A DNA stretch of 9,083 nt from the NCBI GenBank assembly GCA_022729615.1, contig DZAQ01000047.1, positions 1 to 9,083 on the forward strand, read 5' to 3'. The DNA comes from Sulfurovum sp. (GTDB lineage: Bacteria > Campylobacterota > Campylobacteria > Campylobacterales > Sulfurovaceae). The notes beneath the pieces were generated by a model. The model made no database searches. It saw nothing but the letters and a program-made list of their open reading frames with translations, and was not told the origin of the DNA. Position 1 is the stretch's first letter. Each line of letters starts with the position of its first letter. Made by a program: the position numbers and the translations under genes. Positions 1 through 6,719 of the stretch are shown here, piece after piece.

Positions 1-7
1 ATATACT

Positions 8-1384
8 TTACTGGAGCGTACATCCCTTGGATATCTCTTGAGCGATCATTGTTGCTGCAATGGTAAGCGGATACATGGTTGGAGCTGCCGTGAGTTTGGG
101 TTGTGTGGCAACCTGCATGGTCATCGCTTGATAGATCGTCATCCCTGATTCGATCATGGCGCCTATAAGATTGATCATCTCTCCGGCCTCTTGCCCGCCG
201 ACTATCTGTCCGCCGATGATTTGTCCGCCGTTTCGCATCGCCACTAACTTGACATACTGTTTTTGCGCATCAGGAATCGCGGCAGGATGTCGGTTCATCC
301 CCTCGAAAGCCCCGACTACTACATCCGCATGTCCCTCTTTGGCCTCTTCGCAGGTGATACCGGCAGATGCAAAAGCCATATCTCCTATCACGGTAGAGAA
401 GATGGCGATGGTGCCGCTAAAATGTTTGAGATATTTGACGCCATAGAGCGAACTTCCGGCAACTCTTCCTTCGGCTGATGATGTGGAGGCGAGCATTACT
501 TTGGATTGCTGTTTGGTGATGAAGTGTCGTCTCATGGCACAATCGCCCACAGCAAAAATATCACGGTTTTCAGTGCGCATGTACTCATCGACCCAAATCC
601 CGCCATAGTGACCAAACTTCATATTTGCTTTTTCTGCCAGATCCGTATTGGCTTTGAAGCCGGTTGCCAATACAACTATATCAGTATCGATAATGGCGCC
701 GCTTTGGAGTTTGATCCCGCATACAACACCATTATTTTCAAGAATTTTATCGACGCCCTCGCCTCCGATATAGTTGATGTTGGCTGATTTGATGATCTCT
801 TCTGCCATGGCTGCGACTTCAGAGTCAAAAGAGCCTTTGAGAATATGTCTGCTTCTGCCGACAAGTGTGACCTCTTTGCCGTTTTCGGCAAACTCCATCG
901 CCATTTCTATCCCGATGAAGCCTGTGCCTACGACAACAACTCTATTTTTGGTGTCAGTGTATTCTTTCATCTCCCTTATATATGGGACATTTTTGGGAAC
1001 GGTAAAGACTCCCTTGAGATTTAAACTTTCTCTGAGAGTGGGGTGCACAAAAGGCTTGGAGCCTGTCGCGAAAACAAGTTTGTCAAAAAATATCTCATAT
1101 TCATCCATATAAGCTATTTTTTTATCCGTATCAACACTTTCGACTTTGCCGATCATCGTGGAGATCCCAAATTTTTGGGCAGGAGCGCAGGAGACAAGAT
1201 TGTTTTCGACACTGCCCAATGTTTGGGAGAAGATGTAAGGGATAGCGCAAGGAACCATTTGAAGCTCTTGCTCTCTGACGACCAAGACCTCTTTATCCGG
1301 GAAATTCATTTTTGCCGTCATCGCACAGACGCTTCCGGCAGGACCTCCTCCGATGATCAAGACATCACAAACTGTTTTTTGCAT
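8..1384 (-). CDS. FAD/NAD(P)-dependent disulfide oxidoreductase, CoA-disulfide reductase/NADH oxidase-like
   Basis: A 458-residue flavoprotein of the pyridine nucleotide-disulfide oxidoreductase class, with no signal peptide and so probably cytoplasmic. In order it shows an N-terminal FAD-binding loop GGGPAG (residues 12-17), a lone redox-type cysteine at 46 in VPCAIPY, an ATGS motif (106-109), an NAD(P)-binding loop GTGFIGIE (153-160), a second ATGF (240-243) and the FAD-closing AVGDC (278-282). The rest is the dimerisation domain. A single cysteine instead of a CxxxxC pair is typical of CoA-disulfide reductases, NADH oxidases/peroxidases and NAD(P)H sulfur or polysulfide reductases, so the substrate may be CoA disulfide, polysulfide, peroxide or oxygen; the sequence does not decide. 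There is no C-terminal rhodanese domain. The ATG start is preceded by AAGGAA (1391-1396 on the minus strand) six bases away. It lies 60 bases downstream of sppA in the same direction, so co-transcription is possible, although the gap also holds a promoter-like element. The stop falls just inside the window. Family assignment is firm, exact enzyme uncertain. Confidence 0.9.
   Translation of the reverse strand: MQKTVCDVLIIGGGPAGSVCAMTAKMNFPDKEVLVVREQELQMVPCAIPYIFSQTLGSVENNLVSCAPAQKFGISTMIGKVESVDTDKKIAYMDEYEIFFDKLVFATGSKPFVHPTLRESLNLKGVFTVPKNVPYIREMKEYTDTKNRVVVVGTGFIGIEMAMEFAENGKEVTLVGRSRHILKGSFDSEVAAMAEEIIKSANINYIGGEGVDKILENNGVVCGIKLQSGAIIDTDIVVLATGFKANTDLAEKANMKFGHYGGIWVDEYMRTENRDIFAVGDCAMRRHFITKQQSKVMLASTSSAEGRVAGSSLYGVKYLKHFSGTIAIFSTVIGDMAFASAGITCEEAKEGHADVVVGAFEGMNRHPAAIPDAQKQYVKLVAMRNGGQIIGGQIVGGQEAGEMINLIGAMIESGMTIYQAMTMQVATQPKLTAAPTMYPLTIAATMIAQEISKGCTLQ
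191..230. repeat. Short in-gene tandem repeat, 15-bp unit, about 2.7 copies
   Basis: Three near-identical units begin at 191, 206 and 221, sharing the core TGYCCGCCG followed by AYKAT in the first two; the third copy stops after 10 bases. On the minus strand they encode the periodic stretch GGQIIGGQIVGGQ (residues 386-398) of the flavoprotein. The family normally has a glycine-rich turn here, so the repeat probably reflects protein structure; slippage could change the number of five-residue units without shifting frame. Confidence 0.6.
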
Positions 1385-1427
1385 TCTATTTTCCTTGGTA
1401 ATGATATATGCGGCTTATTGTAAATGG

Positions 1428-1436
1428 ATTTTAGCA
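1428..1436 (-). promoter_or_regulatory. Possible extended -10 promoter upstream of the flavoprotein gene
   Basis: In the 60-base gap between the sppA stop and the flavoprotein ATG, the minus strand reads TTTTGTGCTAAAAT. TGCTAAAAT matches the extended -10 form TGnTAnAAT, with a T-run upstream, as is common in Campylobacterota promoters that lack a clear -35 box. A start point about seven bases downstream would give a leader of roughly 35 bases. No convincing -35 box and no hairpin plus T-run terminator for sppA was found in the gap. The motif is short and may be chance. Confidence 0.35.
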
Positions 1437-1444
1437 CAAAACGG

Positions 1445-2296
1445 TTACAGTGACGCCTTGAGTCCAAAAAGTGCGCTCTGTATCAATGTAAAAGATTTTT
1501 GGGCGAATTGCTCCATGAAACTCTCCAGTCTATCTCGCTCTTTCCAGACAGGTTTTTCTATTTTGGCGAGTTTTTGCAGGGATTTTTTGGCGTCCGACTT
1601 GACCCCTATGGCATCGATGAGCCCTACACCAAGCGCTCGCTTTGAAGAGAATATATGTGCGTCCGCAAATGCCTTGGAGTTGTTGGCATCCAATCCTCTC
1701 GCCTTGGCAACATCGCCCACAAAGAGTGTATAAGTATCTTTGGTGAGCGTCTCAAGTTCCGCGCGTTCATCAGGAGTCCAAGGTCTCATAGGTGTGCCGG
1801 CTTGCTTGTATTTACCCTGCTGGACGATTTGCGGTTTGATGCCGATCTTGTCTGCAAGCTCCTTGATATCGGCACTCTCCATGATCACACCGATAGAACC
1901 GATGATGGCGCCCGGATTGGCTATGATCGTATTTGCATAGATGGAGCCGTAATAGCTGCCGCTTGCCATGATACCGCTGGCATAAGCGACAACAGGCTTG
2001 TGTTCTCTGAGCGCTTTGATGGCATAGGCTATCTCGATAGAAGGCGGCACGGCGCCGCCCGGTGAGTTGACATCGAGCAGTACCCCCTTGATGGCCTTGT
2101 TGTTTTGTGCCGTTTCGATCTCCTTGATGATCGCATCGCTGTCGATGATGGGACCCGAGAGCTTGATCTCTTGGAGATTTGCCGGATTGACCGGACTCTT
2201 ATCGGGCATAAACACCAAAGCGGCGATCAGCAAAAAAAGCATCCCCCAAAAGTGTCTGCCTATCCAAGCGATGGTATTGCCAATAGCTCTAAACAT
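1445..2296 (-). CDS. sppA: Signal peptide peptidase SppA, short (36K-type) form
   Basis: A 283-residue membrane-anchored serine protease that cleaves residual signal peptides left in the membrane after protein export. Residues about 16-30 form one hydrophobic segment after a short basic N-terminus, giving an N-terminal anchor with the catalytic part probably outside the cytoplasmic membrane. The ClpP/crotonase-like fold is shown by DVNSPGGAV (75-83), the nucleophile motif MASGSYY with Ser112, GSIGVIM (133-139) and GKYKQAG (161-167) with the general-base Lys164. The Ser-Lys spacing of 52 equals that of Bacillus subtilis SppA (Ser147/Lys199, from memory). Its length fits the single-domain form, which assembles as a ring, rather than the 67K tandem form of Escherichia coli. 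The motif is SGSYY where many homologues have SGGYY. The ATG follows an excellent AGGAGG site (2305-2310) with eight bases spacing, lying inside the end of mqnF. Its first eight bases overlap the mqnF end, suggesting translational coupling. Confidence 0.94.
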   Translation of the reverse strand: MFRAIGNTIAWIGRHFWGMLFLLIAALVFMPDKSPVNPANLQEIKLSGPIIDSDAIIKEIETAQNNKAIKGVLLDVNSPGGAVPPSIEIAYAIKALREHKPVVAYASGIMASGSYYGSIYANTIIANPGAIIGSIGVIMESADIKELADKIGIKPQIVQQGKYKQAGTPMRPWTPDERAELETLTKDTYTLFVGDVAKARGLDANNSKAFADAHIFSSKRALGVGLIDAIGVKSDAKKSLQKLAKIEKPVWKERDRLESFMEQFAQKSFTLIQSALFGLKASL

Positions 2297-3509
2297 ACTG
2301 TTTTCCTCCTATATAAAGTTGTGTGACCTTTTGCGTGTGAAGTATCGTCCAAAGGGCGATATCCTCTTCTCGTTCGGGAGCTTGCGGCAAGACGACGAGC
2401 GCCAAATCGGCATCATAGCCAGAAGCGATGCGCCCTGCGTTGAGATGCAAAATTTTGGCAGCATCCAGAGTGACAGAGCGGATAAGTTTTTTTGAAAGCG
2501 AAAGAAGATCATGGCGAGCGTGCATCATCAGCGCTGCTCTTAATTCATCAAAAATATTGAGCGAATAGTTCGAACTAAGTCCGTCTGTTGCTACGCTAAA
2601 GGGAATATTGAGTCTGCCCAGTCTCTCAAGATCGAGTGTTCCGCATCCAAGCAGACGATTGGAGCGCGGACAGTGGGCGATAGTGTGTCCTTGAAGCGCA
2701 ATTTTGCGGAGCTCTTCCTCGTGGGCTTCGACGCAATGAGTAAAATGCGCAGGGTATCCGTCAAAAGAGGCGAGAAACTCTTCGATGGTTGTCGCTGCCT
2801 TTGTTTGATTCAGAAATGATTCAAAAAAGGGTTTGAATGCGCCCGTAGAGCTCTCAAGCCACTCTCTCTCGGCACGGCTCTCCAAAAAGTGCGCACTTAG
2901 CGGAGCATTGCGCTCCTTGGCGAAAGCTACCGCTTGCCCCAGAATATCTGGGTGTACGGAGTAGGGCGAGTGGATAGCGACAGCAGGAGCAATGCGCATA
3001 TTTTGATACTCCGCTGAGGCTTCAAAGCGCTGCACGAAGTTTTCAAATGCGCTCTGCATAGACTGAGGATCGCTGCCGATAAGCTCATGAAAAAGCACGA
3101 CTCGCTGTGGTGTGGCCACGCACGCATCAAGCTCAAGACCCATAGAACTGATAGCTCCAAAACTTGTGATGCCGCTTTGCAGCATCGCTTGGCACGCCTC
3201 AGAGATGATCTCCGTCGTACAAGAGGAAGTAAGCATTTCTCTCTTTTGGATAACAGAGGAGAGCCACGGCATGAAAGAGCCATATCGAAGTGTCGTAGAG
3301 TTGCCCGAAAACTCAAGATGCACATGGGTGTTGATAAATCCTGGATAGAGCACACTGTGAGGCGGTGTGGCGATATGTTCGCTTTTCGGATAGAGGCTGA
3401 GGATATCTTCCGTCACTCCTACAGCGCGGATCTGCTCATCAAAAGCGACGCTATAGCCTTTTTTGTACTCGCCGTCAATAGAGAGATAATCAGGAGAGAT
3501 GATTTGCAA
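2289..3509 (-). CDS. mqnF: Aminodeoxyfutalosine deaminase (amidohydrolase superfamily), menaquinone synthesis
   Basis: A 406-residue metal-dependent amidohydrolase of the chlorohydrolase/adenosine-deaminase-like branch. It probably deaminates 6-amino-6-deoxyfutalosine to futalosine, a cytoplasmic step of the futalosine route to menaquinone used by Campylobacterota. Metal-site motifs appear in the expected order: THVH (His62, His64), SAHFLES (His207, Glu210), HFTHC (His255, His258) and ATDGLSSN with Asp309. HCPRSNRLLG (279-288) is typical of the subgroup, and the C-terminal beta-sandwich shows in AGRIASGYDADLALV (358-372). The closest characterised relative I know of is Nis_0429 from Nitratiruptor, an aminodeoxyfutalosine deaminase; the same gene sits beside aroQ and sppA in Campylobacter jejuni (Cj0067), from memory. 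The start is TTG: no in-frame ATG lies near the N-terminus and a strong GGGAGGAG site is correctly placed. It is the first gene of the leftward group. Alternatives are a guanine or S-adenosylhomocysteine deaminase; the superfamily is certain, the substrate is inferred. Confidence 0.85.
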   Translation of the reverse strand: MQIISPDYLSIDGEYKKGYSVAFDEQIRAVGVTEDILSLYPKSEHIATPPHSVLYPGFINTHVHLEFSGNSTTLRYGSFMPWLSSVIQKREMLTSSCTTEIISEACQAMLQSGITSFGAISSMGLELDACVATPQRVVLFHELIGSDPQSMQSAFENFVQRFEASAEYQNMRIAPAVAIHSPYSVHPDILGQAVAFAKERNAPLSAHFLESRAEREWLESSTGAFKPFFESFLNQTKAATTIEEFLASFDGYPAHFTHCVEAHEEELRKIALQGHTIAHCPRSNRLLGCGTLDLERLGRLNIPFSVATDGLSSNYSLNIFDELRAALMMHARHDLLSLSKKLIRSVTLDAAKILHLNAGRIASGYDADLALVVLPQAPEREEDIALWTILHTQKVTQLYIGGKQYV

Positions 3510-3513
3510 TGAA

Positions 3514-3523
3514 CTCCTCCCTT
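3514..3523 (-). promoter_or_regulatory. Strong ribosome binding site fixing the TTG start of mqnF
   Basis: The minus strand reads AAGGGAGGAG here; the GGAGG core (3516-3520) ends six bases before the TTG at 3509-3507. No ATG or GTG is available in frame at a comparable distance, so this site decides the start. Confidence 0.75.
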
Positions 3524-3527
3524 TGGT

Positions 3528-3556
3528 TTGAGTATTAATCTTATCTTGGATAGAAT
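3528..3556 (+). promoter_or_regulatory. Probable sigma70-type promoter for aroQ and the rightward genes
   Basis: TTGAGT (3528-3533) and TAGAAT (3551-3556) are separated by exactly 17 bases, the ideal spacing. The start point would fall near 3563, leaving a leader of about 23 bases with the AAAAAGG ribosome site (3573-3579) ahead of the aroQ ATG. The 76-base divergent region must also serve mqnF leftward, but on that strand only weak candidates are seen (for example TTGGAT, 16 bases, TAAGAT). Confidence 0.5.
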
Positions 3557-3565
3557 AATATCCAA
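3546..3565. repeat. Perfect inverted repeat over the aroQ -10 box, candidate operator
   Basis: TTGGATA (3546-3552), six bases GAATAA, then TATCCAA (3559-3565): a perfect 7-base dyad in the mqnF/aroQ divergent region. It is flanked on both sides by ATTAAT (3534-3539 and 3566-3571), itself palindromic. The dyad covers the predicted TAGAAT -10 box and the likely aroQ start point, the position of a repressor operator. It has no T-run, so it is not an intrinsic terminator in either direction. The dyad is plain in the sequence; the operator role is inferred and no regulator gene is present in the window. Confidence 0.45.
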
Positions 3566-3585
3566 ATTAATCAAAAAGGCAAAAA

Positions 3586-4074
3586 ATGAAAATAGTCGTG
3601 ATCCAAGGTCCAAATTTGAATATGCTTGGGATTCGAGAGAAAAATATATATGGTCCTATGAAGCTAGAAGATATTCATGCGCAAATGAAGGGCTTTGCAG
3701 ATCAAAACAAGTTGGAGATCGAGTTTTTCCAAAGCAATCTTGAGGGCGAAATCGTCGATCGTATCCAAGAGTGTTTGGGGGACGCAGACGGGATCATCAT
3801 CAATCCGGCAGCCTATACGCACACCTCCATAGCCATCCGTGATGCGCTCAGTGCCGTACAGATCCCCACTATCGAAGTCCATCTCTCCAATATCCACCAA
3901 AGAGAAGAGTTTAGACACAAGTCCCTCATCGCGCCTGTATGTGCAGGACAGATCATGGGAATGGGACCCTTTGGATACCATCTAGCGATGATAGGCATCA
4001 TGCAGCTTCTCAGTGAAGTCAGCGCGTTCAAACAAGCGCGACAGGCACAGAAGAAGACACAAGAGCAAGCGTAG
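3586..4074 (+). CDS. aroQ: Type II 3-dehydroquinate dehydratase
   Basis: A 162-residue cytoplasmic enzyme for the third shikimate step, 3-dehydroquinate to 3-dehydroshikimate, leading to aromatic amino acids, folate and quinones. All type II signatures are visible: GPNLNMLGIRE (8-18) with catalytic Arg17, the mobile-loop Tyr22 in YG, INPAAYTHTS (72-81) with Asn73 and His79, VHLSN (98-102) with His99 acting with the catalytic loop, and REEFRHKS with Arg110. Length fits the usual 145-165 residue subunit, which forms a dodecamer. The C-terminus ends in a short Gln/Lys-rich tail (about 149-162) outside the fold. The ATG has AAAAAGG six bases upstream. It begins the rightward group and is divergent from mqnF; 40 bases separate it from pepQ without a visible terminator, so read-through into pepQ is likely. 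Confidence 0.97.
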   Translation: MKIVVIQGPNLNMLGIREKNIYGPMKLEDIHAQMKGFADQNKLEIEFFQSNLEGEIVDRIQECLGDADGIIINPAAYTHTSIAIRDALSAVQIPTIEVHLSNIHQREEFRHKSLIAPVCAGQIMGMGPFGYHLAMIGIMQLLSEVSAFKQARQAQKKTQEQA

Positions 4075-4114
4075 TATCTTTCGAAAAAATGGCAATATTC
4101 AACAAGGAAAGTAA

Positions 4115-5134
4115 TTGAACTATATCCTCAAAAATGAAAATGCGCTCTACTATGAATGCGGGTATAGCTGCGACAATGCAATCTACCTGCGGTGCGGTTT
4201 GGAAGCCTATTTCATCACCGACAGCCGTTATACCTTGGAGGCGAAAGAGAAAATCATTTCCGCTCAAGTCGTAGCAAGTAGAGATATCATTGATACTGCG
4301 CGCAAATTGATCAAAAAATCCAAACTCAAAAAGCTCCTTTTCGACCCAAAAGAGTGGAGTGTGCAGGCTTTTGAAAAACTGAGCGAAAAGAGCAGCGTTA
4401 CCTTCAAGCAGATGCCGGATTTTTCCAAAAAAAAGCGAATGATCAAAAGCAGTGAAGAGCTTTTGATCCTCGAGCAGGCGGCTAAATACGGCAAAAAAGC
4501 ATTTGATGCGCTTGCCAAGGAGATCAGCAAACATGGATTTGGCGAGGATGAATATCTTTTGACCTATACCGCCAAATCGATTTTGAGTGATTTTGGCTCT
4601 TTCGATCTGAGTTTTGATCCTATAGTCGCCCTCAATGCCAATGCCGCCAAACCTCATGCTCTGCCGACTGAGAGCAGACTCTCTAGGGGGGATCTTCTTT
4701 TGGTGGATGCAGGACTCAAATATGAGCGCTACTGTTCTGACCGGACAAGGACGGTTTTTGCAGAGGATAATTTTTTGTTTGAGACGCATCAAAACTTCAC
4801 GGATAAAAAGATTCAAAAAGCCTATGACGCGGTTTTGAAAGCCCATGACAGCGCCATTGAGAAGTGCAAGAGCGGCATGAAGGCAAAAAAGGTAGATGCC
4901 ATCGCGCGTGAGGTGATCGAGAAGGCCGGTTTTGGAAGCTATTTTGTCCACTCCACGGGGCACGGAGTGGGGCTGGATATCCATGAGCTTCCCTTGATCT
5001 CGTCTCGATCTGAGGCTATCATAGAAGATGGGATGGTTTTTACGATCGAGCCGGGTATATACATTCCGGATGAGTTTGGGATCCGTATCGAAGATATGGT
5101 GGCGATGGTCAAAGGAAGAGGGGTCGTGCTGTGA
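4115..5134 (+). CDS. pepQ: M24-family Xaa-Pro peptidase (prolidase/aminopeptidase P type)
   Basis: A 339-residue cytoplasmic metallopeptidase releasing residues next to proline in peptides. The C-terminal pita-bread domain carries the five expected metal ligands: Asp198 in VDAGL, Asp209 in SDRTRT, His283 in HSTGHGVG, Glu312 in TIEPGIY and Glu326 in IRIED. Residues 1-115 form the creatinase-like N-terminal domain (FITDSRYT at 33-40). The start is TTG at 4115, supported by AAGGAA (4104-4109) five bases upstream and by the N-terminus MNYILKNENALYYECGYS, which resembles relatives in the phylum. It sits between aroQ and folK, as HP1037 does in Helicobacter pylori; its stop overlaps the folK GTG by four bases (GTGA). 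A run of eight A at 4427-4434 encodes Lys105-107. Whether it acts on dipeptides (PepQ) or longer peptides (PepP) cannot be told from sequence. Confidence 0.92.
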   Translation: MNYILKNENALYYECGYSCDNAIYLRCGLEAYFITDSRYTLEAKEKIISAQVVASRDIIDTARKLIKKSKLKKLLFDPKEWSVQAFEKLSEKSSVTFKQMPDFSKKKRMIKSSEELLILEQAAKYGKKAFDALAKEISKHGFGEDEYLLTYTAKSILSDFGSFDLSFDPIVALNANAAKPHALPTESRLSRGDLLLVDAGLKYERYCSDRTRTVFAEDNFLFETHQNFTDKKIQKAYDAVLKAHDSAIEKCKSGMKAKKVDAIAREVIEKAGFGSYFVHSTGHGVGLDIHELPLISSRSEAIIEDGMVFTIEPGIYIPDEFGIRIEDMVAMVKGRGVVL

Positions 5135-5634
5135 TCAAGAGAAGTCTGCATGATCGACGCTTCACTTTGATAAAAACTGCGCACCATCCCTACTGGATAG
5201 AGAGTGATGAAAGACCAAAGAGGCGAAAACACAAAGCGCTCATCGGTGTAGGCGGAAATATAGGAGATGTCATGAGGCGTTTTGAGCACCTTCATTGGTT
5301 TTTGCGCAGAACCAAAGAGGTGACACTCTTGCAAAGTGCGCCGATCTTGCGTAATCCTCCTTTTGGATATCTGGAGCAGCCATATTTTTATAACTCTTTG
5401 CTGCTGGTAAGCACTTCACTGACACCGAGGGAGCTTTTGGGTTTTTTGCTGCGCGCGGAGAAGCGATTTGGCAGAGTGAGGGCTCTCAAAGATGGTCCCC
5501 GGACACTCGATTTGGATATTATATTTTATGATGACCTTCAGATGCAAAGTGCGGAGTTGACTATCCCGCATTCTGAATGGATGCACCGTAATTCAGTTTT
5601 GATACCATTAAAACATATGAAAGGCAGAAGATGA
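5131..5634 (+). CDS. folK: 6-hydroxymethyl-7,8-dihydropterin pyrophosphokinase
   Basis: A 167-residue cytoplasmic folate enzyme transferring pyrophosphate from ATP to 6-hydroxymethyl-7,8-dihydropterin, the step before dihydropteroate synthase. The core begins near residue 35: GVGGNIGDV (39-47), NPPFGYLEQPYFYN (75-88) for pterin and ATP contacts, and PRTLDLDIIFYDD (123-135), where Asp127 and Asp129 correspond to the two magnesium-binding aspartates; IPHSEWMHR (145-153) closes the site. About 34 basic, His- and aromatic-containing residues precede the core. Escherichia coli FolK lacks this extension, but as I recall Campylobacterota homologues share one, which supports the GTG start at 5131; AGGAAGAGGGG lies just upstream. 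Its GTG overlaps the pepQ stop, and its TGA overlaps the flhF ATG (ATGA), so all three are likely translationally coupled. Confidence 0.95.
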   Translation: MIKRSLHDRRFTLIKTAHHPYWIESDERPKRRKHKALIGVGGNIGDVMRRFEHLHWFLRRTKEVTLLQSAPILRNPPFGYLEQPYFYNSLLLVSTSLTPRELLGFLLRAEKRFGRVRALKDGPRTLDLDIIFYDDLQMQSAELTIPHSEWMHRNSVLIPLKHMKGRR

Positions 5635-6719
5635 TAGAGGTCACGCTGGTTGGATCGACGCCCCAAGATGCTTATGCTCTAGCCAAGACGAAGTACGGCA
5701 GTGATTTTATTTTGATCTCGGCAAAGCAGATCCGATATGCCGAAGATGAGAAGATGAATAGTGAGATCAAAATAGGAGTCTCGAGAGAACGCTTCTTGGA
5801 CGCAGAGGCGGCACCGAATGAAGAGGATCGTCTCAAAAAGGAGTTGTCACAGCTGCGCGATCAAATAGCGCAGATGAAGCAGAGTATTATTTTTAGCCAC
5901 AAGGATGAAGAGAGTGCGATCGAGAGAGTCAAGCAGCGCTTCAAACGCAAAGGTATTTCTCCGGAGTGGGTTTCTGATGTTCTCAAATCACTTGCCAATA
6001 CCCCTGTTGCCGATGATGAGGAGCTTTTGATAGCCTATCTCCTCGAAGAGATCGATGCGAAGATCCAAACAAAAGAGGAGGAGTTCTCAGGACAAAAGGT
6101 GATGATGCTCATCGGTCCGACAGGAGTAGGGAAGACGACGACTATCGCCAAACTGGCGGCGCGGTATGCCTATATATTGGAGGGTCACTACAAGGTGGCG
6201 CTTATCAATCTCGATAGCTTCAAAGTAGGGGCATTTGAACAGTTGGCGCACTATGCTGATATTATGCAGCTGCACTACTACACTATTGGCAGTGCATCGC
6301 AATTCAAAGATCTCTTTCCAAAACTCAGCGAATATGATGTCGTACTTATCGATACTGCCGGAATGTCTCCTTATGATACGCGCAAGATGGTCAAAACGGT
6401 TGGGTATCTCAACAGTGAGCCATCCCAAAAGATCGAGGTTGTCCTGGTCGTCGCGGCAACTATCAAATACGAAGATATTTTAGAGATCCACAATGCCTTC
6501 TCTTTTCTCAATTTCGATAGTGTTATCTTGAGCAAATTTGATGAGACGAAGCATTTGGGTCCTGTTGTGAATTATCTTTTGGAGTATCCGACGCCACTGA
6601 GCTATTTTTGTGTAGGTCAAGAGGTGCCTGATGATCTCGTCGTCGCAGACAAAGAGTATCTTTTGGGAAGGTTTGTCGGCGACCTGGATGATGACAAAGG
6701 TGAACAATCCAATGGCTGA
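5631..6719 (+). CDS. flhF: FlhF-type SRP-family GTPase
   Basis: A 362-residue protein of the SRP GTPase family (Ffh, FtsY, FlhF). FlhF directs the number and polar placement of flagella at the membrane. Residues 1-60 resemble the FlhF N-terminal domain (AYALAKTKYGSDFILIS, 14-30); 62-90 are charged with coiled-coil character; 95-150 form the helical N domain. The G domain has G1 GPTGVGKTTT (162-171), G2-region LDSFKVGAFEQL (194-205), G3 DTAGM (241-245), G4 SKFDE (301-305) and the closing VGQEVPDDL (328-336). Two points are unusual: Lys198 stands where the family motif D-x-Y-R has Arg, and Met245 where SRP GTPases have DTAGR; the second position varies even among FlhFs of this phylum. It is shorter than Campylobacter jejuni FlhF (484 residues, from memory), mainly before the G domain. 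The ATG overlaps the folK stop. The usual partner flhG does not follow. It is an FlhF by sequence; motility function here is not assured. Confidence 0.9.
   Translation: MIEVTLVGSTPQDAYALAKTKYGSDFILISAKQIRYAEDEKMNSEIKIGVSRERFLDAEAAPNEEDRLKKELSQLRDQIAQMKQSIIFSHKDEESAIERVKQRFKRKGISPEWVSDVLKSLANTPVADDEELLIAYLLEEIDAKIQTKEEEFSGQKVMMLIGPTGVGKTTTIAKLAARYAYILEGHYKVALINLDSFKVGAFEQLAHYADIMQLHYYTIGSASQFKDLFPKLSEYDVVLIDTAGMSPYDTRKMVKTVGYLNSEPSQKIEVVLVVAATIKYEDILEIHNAFSFLNFDSVILSKFDETKHLGPVVNYLLEYPTPLSYFCVGQEVPDDLVVADKEYLLGRFVGDLDDDKGEQSNG

Noticed and set aside
1385..1444. Terminator or small RNA in the sppA-flavoprotein gap
   Set aside because: No stem-loop with T-run and no structured element was found; only a possible extended -10 box.
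2067..2495. Plus-strand open frames of 130-140 codons across sppA and mqnF
   Set aside because: They overlap well-identified minus-strand genes and show no conserved motif.
4427..4435. A-AAA-AAG slippery heptamer in frame within pepQ, a possible programmed -1 frameshift
   Set aside because: A -1 shift would reach a stop after about six codons, inside the N-terminal domain, and neither an upstream Shine-Dalgarno-like stimulator nor a clear downstream hairpin is present.
4028..4984. A 318-codon open frame on the minus strand, antisense to pepQ and the end of aroQ
   Set aside because: It lies wholly across genes with complete family motifs on the plus strand, its translation shows no recognisable domain, and it would run against a clear operon; it is a by-product of the pepQ codon pattern.
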